A DNA stretch of 64,000 nucleotides from Endozoicomonas sp. GU-1. GTDB lineage: Bacteria > Pseudomonadota > Gammaproteobacteria > Pseudomonadales > Endozoicomonadaceae. The position numbers were made by a program, and so were the translations under genes. The notes below the pieces were generated by a model that was not told the DNA's origin, ran no database searches, and was given only the letters and a program-made list of their open reading frames with translations. Numbering within the stretch: position 1 is the stretch's first letter; the number at the start of each line of letters is the position of its first letter. The stretch is from positions 682,001 to 746,000 of the forward strand of contig NZ_CP114771.1 of the NCBI RefSeq assembly GCF_027366395.1, written 5' to 3'. Positions 1 through 6,644 of the stretch are shown here, piece after piece.

Positions 1-477
1 TGAAGTCAATGAATGAAATGTTGTCGTCAGGCTTCGCCAATTCCAGCTCCGTGTTGCGGTAAAATTTTCCAGCAAACGCATCAGCTGGCTTTGTTCCGCT
101 CGATTCAACGGTCGTTTAGCAGCTAACGTGTATTTTTTAATTAAGCTGGCATATTGACCGTGATGTCTCCCATTATAGCGATCACCAAAACGATAAGATT
201 TATTCACCAGGCGATCCATTATTTTCTGTCTGGTGAGAGCATTAAAATCCTGAGCAGGGTTTACTGAACGGTTCTTTAGATGTTGAGAAGAGCGTTTGAA
301 AGAAGCGTGGTAAAATTCATGACGCCCCGGGGCAGTGCGGGAGAGGGTATCCCATTGTCTGACTGTTTTATATCTATATCGTCCACGCCGTGAAGAAGCG
401 GCCTGGTCATCTGTTTGGTTGTAATCATTGCCTGATCTTGCGTATTGACCACTGACACCAGCAGAGCTTCTATCCAT
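1..477 (-). CDS. L1: OPR-RAP family protein, N-terminal part only (runs off left edge)
   Basis: The frame is open for 159 codons from ATG at 477 to the window edge. It begins MDRSSAGVSGQYARSGNDY, the family N-terminus, and continues through the Ser/Arg-rich region (ASSRRGRYRYKTVRQWDT) into the helical cap (about residues 80-159, ending RSWNWRSLTTTFHSLTS). The 44-residue repeats and RAP domain would lie outside the window. The start is fixed by alignment with the other loci and by the conserved upstream block. It has no long G run at the N-terminal site where several paralogues are frameshifted (here GGGAGAGGG on the plus strand). Whether the whole gene is intact cannot be judged. Confidence 0.85.
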   Translation of the reverse strand, partial: MDRSSAGVSGQYARSGNDYNQTDDQAASSRRGRYRYKTVRQWDTLSRTAPGRHEFYHASFKRSSQHLKNRSVNPAQDFNALTRQKIMDRLVNKSYRFGDRYNGRHHGQYASLIKKYTLAAKRPLNRAEQSQLMRLLENFTATRSWNWRSLTTTFHSLTS

Positions 478-501
478 AACTATATTTCATTAATTCATGA
501 G

Positions 502-531
502 AATATAAAAAGCAGACTACTGTTCTGTTCA
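502..531 (-). promoter_or_regulatory. Candidate promoter of L1
   Basis: TGAACA and TATATT are separated by 18 bp, ending 24 bp before the ATG. The palindrome between them is degenerate here (one mismatch, AGTAGTCTGCT). Prediction from conservation only. Confidence 0.45.
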
Positions 532-660
532 GAAGTTCATTTTGCTGAAACGTTTATAAACGTAAACAGTTGGGGAAATACATCTACTCATGATACCACC
601 CATCCATTATTTTCACCTCATCCGGGGCAAGATGTATGGGCAACAGGTGTTCAACGCTGG

Positions 661-677
661 CATTCCTTCCCGGAATG
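661..677. other. Short hairpin in the long L2-L1 spacer
   Basis: CATTCC-TTCCC-GGAATG is a perfect 6-bp inverted repeat with a 5-nt loop. It recurs in other long spacers (for example near 6776 and 18340) and is partly degraded near 21192. No T-tract follows on either strand, so I do not call it a terminator. Confidence 0.4.
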
Positions 678-714
678 TGAAAAAGGTTCTTGAGTCATGA
701 TGGGAGGAAGGCGA

Positions 715-3700
715 TTACTGGCTGTTTGTTTTCTTCCTCTTTCCTGGTCTGCCGGTTGGCTCTTTTGAATGCTTTTCGGCGGTTAAGTATCCATGATCTG
801 AGGGTTGCCTGCCGTTATCAGCAGTAACGTATGCAGCATCTGCCCACCTTCTTTTAAGTGATACAGAGCCATGACCCTGTGGCGGGAAACCTATCCTGGT
901 CTTTATTTGATCAATGTATGGTTTCATTAAATCCTGACTCCAAAGCCTGTTAACCGGAACTTCAATGACCTCAAATCCTGCTTTTTGCAACAGTGCGATT
1001 TTCAGCAGAGTTGAACCATTCCTGGTGTTGAAATCACCACCCACGTAATGAGACGGTCCCTGAACTTCAATCACCATGTTGTGATCTGGTAGAAGCAGGT
1101 CAACCGGAGGCAATGAGTTCAGACTCTTTTCTTCTTCAATCCTCAAGGAGGGAAAGCGTGACTGGAGTTGATCGCGAAAGTCGGATTGACGTTTTGACCT
1201 GATAGTCTGGTAATGGGGGACGACCGGGCACGCTCTCCCAAGCCAACTTGCGGCCATGGCAATGATGCGTTGATTCTCTTCATTGTCTGAGGATGTATTT
1301 TCCAGACGAGTAAACAGGGCATCCATTTGCTTTTCAAGCCAGTTATTGTTAATGGAAACCAGAGACAATCTGGCACAGCAAACCATCACTCCCCAGAGAG
1401 AAATCAATAGGTCTTGCTGTGAGAGCTGAGGGTTTTCACTGATTCGGTAAACAAGCGATTCAAACATAGAGGTAACCACGTTCAGCTCAACGAACTCACC
1501 CAGTTTCGCAGAGGCCCACAGCAGATTGGCGATTTCCTGTGGTTTAAAGTTGGTTTTCTGTGTGTTCACGAGGAGCAACAGTGCGGCCACAGTCTGTTTG
1601 AGTCCCGGTGTCTGCTCCTGCCCGTTGTCCACCAGTTTCGCCATGGCCCACAGCAGGTTGGCGATTTCTTGTGGTTTAAAGTTAGCTTTCTCTGTGTTGA
1701 CGTGTGGCAACAGCGCGGTCGCGGCCTCGTTGAGCTCTGGTATCCACTCCCCGTTGTCCACCAGTTTCGCGATGGCCCACAGCAGGTTGGCGATATGCAG
1801 AGGAATAAATTGGTCTTTCTGTGCGTTCACGAGGGGCAACAGCGCGGCCACGGCCTCCTGGAACTCTGGGGTGCGCTCCTGCCCGTTGTCCACCAGTTTC
1901 GCCATGGCCCACAGCAGGTTGGCGATACCCTGTGGTTTAAAGTTTGCTTTCTGTGCGCTCACGTGAGGCAACAGCGCAGCCATCGCCTCGTTGAACTCTG
2001 GTGTTCGCTTTTGCCCGTTGTCCACCAGCTTCGCCATGGCCCACAGCAGGTTGGCGATACCCTGTGCTGTAAAGTTAGCTTTCTGTGCGCTCACGTGGGG
2101 CAACAGTGCGGCCTCGGCCCTGTTGAGCCCCGGTGTTTGCTCCTGTCCGCTGTCCACCAGTTTCGCCATGGCCCACAGCAGGCTGGTGATTTCCTGTGGT
2201 TTAAAGTGAGCTTTCTGTGCGTTCACGCAGGGCAACAGCGCAACCACAGCCTCGTTGAGCTCTGGCGTCTGCTTTTGCCCGTTATCCATCAGTTTCGCCA
2301 TGGCCCACAGCAGGTTGGCGATTTCCTGGGGTTTAAAATGAGCTTTTTGTGCGTTTACATGGGGCAACAGGGCAGCCACTACATCATTGAGCTCTGGCGT
2401 CCGTTCCTGCCCGTTGTCCACCAGTTTCGCCATGGCCCATAGCAGATTGGTGATTTCCTGTGGTTTAAAGTGAGCTTTCTGTGCGTTCACGCAGGGCAAC
2501 AGCGCAACCACAGCTTCGTTCAGCTCTGGCGTCTGCTCCTGCCCGTTATCCACCAGTTTCGCCATGGCCCACAGCAGGTTGGCGATTTCCCGTGGTTTAA
2601 AATTAGCCTTCTGTGCAATCACGAGGGGCAACAGCGCGGCCAGAGCCTCTTTGAACTCTGGTGTTTGTTCCTGCCCGTTGTCCACCAGTTTCGCCATGGC
2701 CCACAGCAGGTTGGCGATACCCTGGGCATTAAATTGGTTTTTCTGTGCGTTCACTTGGGGTAACAGCACGGCCACGGTCTTGTTGAGCCCGGGTGTTCGG
2801 TCCTGCCCGTTGTCCACCAGTTTCGCCATGGCCCACAGCAGGTTGGTGATTTCCTGTGGGTTAAAGTGAGCTTTCTGTGCGTTCACGCAGGGCAACAGCG
2901 CAACCACAGCCTCGTTGAGCTCTAGCGTCTGCTCCTGCCCGTTATCCACCAGTTTTGCCATGGCCCACAGCAGGTTGGTGACACCCTGGGCATTAAATTG
3001 GTCTTTCTGTGCGTTCACGTGGGGCAACAGCGAGGCCAGGGCCTTGTTGGGCCCTGGTGTCAGCTGCTGGCCGTTGTCCACCAATTTCGCCATGGCCCAC
3101 AGCAGGTTGGTAATACCCTGTGCATTAAATCGGTCTTTATGTGCGTTTACCTGGGACAACAGCGCGGCCACGGCCTCATTGAGCCCCGGGGTCCGCTCCT
3201 GCCCGTTGTCCACCAGTTTCGCCATGGCCCACAGCAGGTTGGCAATATGCTGAGGAATAAATTGGTCTTTTTGTGCGTGCATGTGGGGCAACAGTGCGGC
3301 GACAGCCTCGTTGAGCCCTGGTTTTCGCTCCTGCCCGCTGTCTATCAGTTTCGCCATGGCCCACAGCAGGTTGGCGACACCCTGGGCACCAATATAGCTG
3401 GCTTCAGGTTTTTGGTGGCACTTGAATATTATTGCATCAAGCAGTGTTGACAATAAGGCAGTTTGAGTATGCTTAACACGCTCATCCAAGGGTCTATGAG
3501 GGGTAAAAACACCCGCTGAAGTAAATGAGTGCAGTGTTGTCGTCAGGCTTCGCCAATTCCAGCTCCGCGTTGCTGTGAAATTTTGCAGCAAACGCATTAG
3601 CTGGCTTTGTTCCGCTCGATTTAACGGTCTTTTAGCAGCTGACGTGTATTTTTTAATTGAACTGGCATATAGACCGTGATCTTTCCCATCATAGCGATGA

Positions 3701-3993
3701 CCGAAACGTTCCGATTTACTCACCAGACCATCCATTATCTCCTGTTTGATGAGAGCATTAAAATCTCGAGCATTGTTTATTGAACGGCACAGTAAATATT
3801 GAGAAGAACGTGCAGCTGAAGAATGGTAAAATTCATTACGCCCCGGGGCAGTGCGGGGGGGATTATCCCATTGTCTGACTGTGGTATGTCTATATCGTCC
3901 GCGCCCTGAAGAAGCAGCATGGTTATTCGGTTGGTTATAATCATTATCTGATCTTGGGTATTGACCACTGATACCAGTAGAGCTGCTGTTCAT
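715..3993 (-). CDS. L2: OPR-like repeat protein with C-terminal RAP domain (1092 aa)
   Basis: Best intact example of the left subfamily. Residues 1-80 are polar and Arg/Ser/Tyr-rich without hydrophobic segments. Residues 80-200 form the helical cap. From about 202 there are 14 repeats of 44 residues plus a final half repeat (LLWASAKLGE near 825). The residue just before the Ile/Val that opens each NLLW helix reads GHGGEGEEEEGGHEE. A linker with the conserved VMVCCARL follows. The RAP domain spans about 961-1035: VD at its start, IEVQGPSHY, GSTLLKIALLQKAGFEVIEVP. The tail contains LKRRWADAAY and ends GRPGKRKKTNSQ. Known RAP proteins act on organellar RNA, and OPR repeats bind RNA. Sequence-specific RNA binding is therefore inferred; the target is unknown. 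Its N-terminal poly-G site has 7 G and is in frame. Confidence 0.9.
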   Translation of the reverse strand: MNSSSTGISGQYPRSDNDYNQPNNHAASSGRGRYRHTTVRQWDNPPRTAPGRNEFYHSSAARSSQYLLCRSINNARDFNALIKQEIMDGLVSKSERFGHRYDGKDHGLYASSIKKYTSAAKRPLNRAEQSQLMRLLQNFTATRSWNWRSLTTTLHSFTSAGVFTPHRPLDERVKHTQTALLSTLLDAIIFKCHQKPEASYIGAQGVANLLWAMAKLIDSGQERKPGLNEAVAALLPHMHAQKDQFIPQHIANLLWAMAKLVDNGQERTPGLNEAVAALLSQVNAHKDRFNAQGITNLLWAMAKLVDNGQQLTPGPNKALASLLPHVNAQKDQFNAQGVTNLLWAMAKLVDNGQEQTLELNEAVVALLPCVNAQKAHFNPQEITNLLWAMAKLVDNGQDRTPGLNKTVAVLLPQVNAQKNQFNAQGIANLLWAMAKLVDNGQEQTPEFKEALAALLPLVIAQKANFKPREIANLLWAMAKLVDNGQEQTPELNEAVVALLPCVNAQKAHFKPQEITNLLWAMAKLVDNGQERTPELNDVVAALLPHVNAQKAHFKPQEIANLLWAMAKLMDNGQKQTPELNEAVVALLPCVNAQKAHFKPQEITSLLWAMAKLVDSGQEQTPGLNRAEAALLPHVSAQKANFTAQGIANLLWAMAKLVDNGQKRTPEFNEAMAALLPHVSAQKANFKPQGIANLLWAMAKLVDNGQERTPEFQEAVAALLPLVNAQKDQFIPLHIANLLWAIAKLVDNGEWIPELNEAATALLPHVNTEKANFKPQEIANLLWAMAKLVDNGQEQTPGLKQTVAALLLLVNTQKTNFKPQEIANLLWASAKLGEFVELNVVTSMFESLVYRISENPQLSQQDLLISLWGVMVCCARLSLVSINNNWLEKQMDALFTRLENTSSDNEENQRIIAMAASWLGRACPVVPHYQTIRSKRQSDFRDQLQSRFPSLRIEEEKSLNSLPPVDLLLPDHNMVIEVQGPSHYVGGDFNTRNGSTLLKIALLQKAGFEVIEVPVNRLWSQDLMKPYIDQIKTRIGFPPQGHGSVSLKRRWADAAYVTADNGRQPSDHGYLTAEKHSKEPTGRPGKRKKTNSQ
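1503..3390 (-). repeat. 132-bp tandem repeat block of L2 (14 units plus a half)
   Basis: Period is 132 bp (44 codons). The core encoding KLVDNG and NLLWAMAKL is nearly invariant at DNA level, including synonymous sites; on the plus strand it reads GTCCACCAGTTTCGCCATGG followed by CCCACAGCAGGTTGG. Divergence is concentrated in the segment encoding the last 6-8 residues of each unit. The same block, with different unit counts, occurs in every complete locus. Confidence 0.9.
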
Positions 3994-4017
3994 AATTATA
4001 TTTCATTAATTCATGAG

Positions 4018-4047
4018 AATATAAAAAGCAGACTGCTGTTTTGTTCA
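4018..4047 (-). promoter_or_regulatory. Candidate promoter and operator-like palindrome of L2
   Basis: TGAACA-18 bp-TATATT, with the perfect 11-bp palindrome AGCAG-T-CTGCT in the spacer. The leader of about 20 nt is A/T-rich with no clear Shine-Dalgarno motif. Confidence 0.5.
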
Positions 4048-4226
4048 GAAGTTCACTTTGCTGAAATGTATATAAATGTAAACGGGGAAACACATCTACT
4101 CCTGATGCCATCAATCCGTTATTTGCAAATCATCCGGGGCGAGATGTATGGGCAACAGGTGTTCAACACTGTCATTCTTTCCCGTTATGGGAAAAAGGTT
4201 CTTGCGTCATGATACGAGGAAGGTAA

Positions 4227-6590
4227 TTACTGGTTGTTTGTTTTCTTCCTCTTGGCTGGTTTGCCGGCCTGCTCCTCTGAATGTTCTTCGGCAGTCAAGC
4301 AACCGTGATCTGAGGGTTGTCCGCCTTTATCAGCCGTAACGTATGCTTCATGTGCCCACCTTCTTTTAAGTGGTACGGAGCCATGCCCCCGTGGCGGGAA
4401 GCCTGTCCTGCTCTTTATTTGATCAATGTATGGTTTCATTAAATCCTGACTCCAAAGCCTGTTAACCGGAACTTCAATGACCTCAAATCCTGCTTTTTGC
4501 AACAGTGCGATTTTCAGCAGAGTTGAACCATTCCTGGTGTTGAAATCACCACCCACGTAATGAGACGGTCCCTGAACTTCAATCACCATATTGTAATCTG
4601 GCAGTAGCAGGTCAACCGGAGGTAATGAGATCAGACTCTTTTCTTCTTCAATCCTCAAAGATGGAATAGAAGATTTGAGTTGATCGCGAAAGTCGACCTG
4701 CGTGTTTGAAATGTTTGTGTGGTAATGGGGGACGACCGGACACGCTCTGCCAAGCCAACTTGCGGCCTGGGCAATGGTGCGTTGATTCTCTTCATTGTGC
4801 AGGAATGTATTTTCCAGACGAGTAAACAGGTCATCCATGTGCTTTTCAAGCATGTGATTTTTATTGGCAGTGGAGACCAGGGACAGCCTGGCACAGCAGA
4901 CCACTACTCCCCAGAGAGACATCAATATGGTTTTCTGAGAGAGCTGAGGGTTTTCACTGATTCGGTAGACCAGCGACTCGAACGTGGATGTCACCACGTT
5001 CAACTCAACGAGCTCACCCAGTTTCGCCATGGCCCACAGCAGGTTGGCAATAGCCTGGGCATTAAATTGGCCTTTCTGTGCGTTCACGAGGGACAACAGC
5101 GTGGTCAGGGCCTCTTTGAGCTCTGGTGTCTGCTCCTGCCCGTGGTCCAACAGTTTCGCCATGGCCCACAGCAGGTTGGCAATAGCCTGGGCATTAAATT
5201 GGCCTTTCTGTGCGTTCACGTGGGGCAACAGCGCGGCCACGACATCGTTGAGCCCTGGTGACCACTTCTGTCCGTTGTCCACCAGTTTTGCCATGGCCCA
5301 CAGCAGGTTGGCGATTTCCTGTGGTTTAAAGTTGGCTTTCTGTGCGTTTACATGGGGCAACAGCGCGGCCACGGCCTCTTTGAGCCCTGGTGTCGGCTCC
5401 TGCCCGTTGTCCACCAGTTTTGCCATGGCCCACAGCAGGTTGGCAATATGTTGATGATTAAATTGGTCTTTCTGTGCGTTCACGTGGGGCAACAGTGCGG
5501 CCACGGTCTCGTTGAGTTCTGGTGTCTGCTCGTGCCCGTTGTCCACCAGTTTCGCCATGGCCCACAGCAGGTTGGCGATACCCTGGGCATCAAATTGGTC
5601 CTTCTGTGCGTTCACATGGGGCAACAGCGCAGCTACGGCCTCTTTGAGCTCTGGTGTCGGCTCCTGCCCGTTGTCCACCAGTTTTGCCATGGCCCACAGC
5701 AGGTTGGCGATTTCCTGTGGGTTAAAATTAGCTTTCTGTGCGTGCACGTGGGCTAGCAGAGCGACCACAGCCCCGTTGAACTCTGGTGTCAACTCCTGCC
5801 CGTTGTCCACCAGTTTCGCCATGGCCCATAACAGGTTGGTGATTCCCTGGGCATTAAGTTGGTCTTTCTGTTCGTGCACGTGGGGCAACAGCGCAGCCAC
5901 GGCCTCGTTGAGCTCTGGAGTCCGATTTTTCCCGTTGTCAACCAGTTTCGCCATGGCCCACAGCAGGTTGGCGATTCCCCGGGCATCAATATCCCTGGCT
6001 TCAGGTTTTTGGTTGCAGTTAAATATTATTGCATCCAGTAGCGTTGACAATAAGTTAGCTTGAGTAAGCTTTACACGCTCATCCATGGGTTTATGAGGGG
6101 TAAAAACACCTGCTGAAGTCAATGAATGAAGTGTTGTCGTCAGGCTTAGCCAATTCCAGCTCCGTGTTACGGAAAAATTTTGCAGTAAACGTATCAGCTG
6201 GCTTTGTTCGGCTTGATTTAATGGTCTTTTAGAAGCTGACGTGTATTTTTTAATTGAACTGGCATATCGACCGTGATGCCTCCCATCATAGCGATGACCG
6301 AAACGATAAGATTTACTCACCAGATCATCCATTATTTCCTGCTTGATGAGCGTATTAAAATCCTGAGCAAAGTTTACGGAACGGTGCTGTAAATGTTGAG
6401 AGGGGCATGCGTCAGAAGAACGGTAAAATTTATTACGCCCCGGGGTAGTGCGTAGGGTATTATCCCACTGTCTGACTGTGCCATGTCTATATTGCACACG
6501 CCTTGAAGAATCGGCATGGTCATTCGGTTGGTTGTAATCATTATTTGATCTTGTGCATTGACCACTGATACCAGCATAGCTTCTATCCAT
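4227..6590 (-). CDS. L3: OPR-like repeat protein with RAP domain (787 aa)
   Basis: A short intact member: family N-terminus (MDRSYAGISGQ), cap, 7 full repeats plus the final half repeat, CC linker, RAP domain at about 656-730, and the long left-subfamily tail ending GKPAKRKKTNNQ. The repeat code string is GGEGHEAA. The last two units carry NAQA before the helix and are nearly identical to each other, including DNA around 5040-5200, which suggests a recent unit duplication. The stop is about 234 bp upstream of the L2 start, so it has its own spacer and promoter block rather than a tightly coupled operon. Function as in L2: predicted modular RNA binder, target unknown. Confidence 0.9.
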   Translation of the reverse strand: MDRSYAGISGQCTRSNNDYNQPNDHADSSRRVQYRHGTVRQWDNTLRTTPGRNKFYRSSDACPSQHLQHRSVNFAQDFNTLIKQEIMDDLVSKSYRFGHRYDGRHHGRYASSIKKYTSASKRPLNQAEQSQLIRLLQNFSVTRSWNWLSLTTTLHSLTSAGVFTPHKPMDERVKLTQANLLSTLLDAIIFNCNQKPEARDIDARGIANLLWAMAKLVDNGKNRTPELNEAVAALLPHVHEQKDQLNAQGITNLLWAMAKLVDNGQELTPEFNGAVVALLAHVHAQKANFNPQEIANLLWAMAKLVDNGQEPTPELKEAVAALLPHVNAQKDQFDAQGIANLLWAMAKLVDNGHEQTPELNETVAALLPHVNAQKDQFNHQHIANLLWAMAKLVDNGQEPTPGLKEAVAALLPHVNAQKANFKPQEIANLLWAMAKLVDNGQKWSPGLNDVVAALLPHVNAQKGQFNAQAIANLLWAMAKLLDHGQEQTPELKEALTTLLSLVNAQKGQFNAQAIANLLWAMAKLGELVELNVVTSTFESLVYRISENPQLSQKTILMSLWGVVVCCARLSLVSTANKNHMLEKHMDDLFTRLENTFLHNEENQRTIAQAASWLGRACPVVPHYHTNISNTQVDFRDQLKSSIPSLRIEEEKSLISLPPVDLLLPDYNMVIEVQGPSHYVGGDFNTRNGSTLLKIALLQKAGFEVIEVPVNRLWSQDLMKPYIDQIKSRTGFPPRGHGSVPLKRRWAHEAYVTADKGGQPSDHGCLTAEEHSEEQAGKPAKRKKTNNQ

Positions 6591-6614
6591 AGTTACATTT
6601 CATTAATTCATGAA

Positions 6615-6644
6615 AATATAAAAAGCAGACTGCTGTTTTGTTCA
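6615..6644 (-). promoter_or_regulatory. Candidate promoter and palindrome of L3
   Basis: Same TGAACA-18-TATATT arrangement with the perfect AGCAG-T-CTGCT palindrome in the spacer. Confidence 0.5.

Noticed and set aside
276-458. Small minus-strand frame (MSVVNTQDQ...) near the start of L1, repeated before most loci (MVNTQDQI...)
   Set aside because: It overlaps the N-terminal coding region in another frame and has no separate start signal. It matters only because frameshifted loci (L5, L7, L8) begin in this frame.
661-677. Rho-independent terminator at the spacer hairpin
   Set aside because: The stem is only 6 bp with moderate GC content and no T-run follows on the minus strand.
1503-3390. 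Possible CRISPR array because of the regular repeats
   Set aside because: The units are 132 bp, translate into one open protein frame, have no unique spacers, and no cas genes are nearby.
2400-3390. TALE, PPR, TPR or ankyrin repeats
   Set aside because: Unit length of 44 and the core NLLWAMAKL with a final LWA(T/M)AKLGEL fit OPR-like repeats. TALE (34 aa, LTPEQVVAIAS), PPR (35 aa), TPR (34 aa) and ankyrin (33 aa, TPLH) signatures are absent.
3994-4001. TATAAT directly before each ATG as the -10 box
   Set aside because: Transcription would then start inside codon 2 or 3, and no matching -35 box lies 17 bp upstream. The upstream TATATT with TGAACA fits better.
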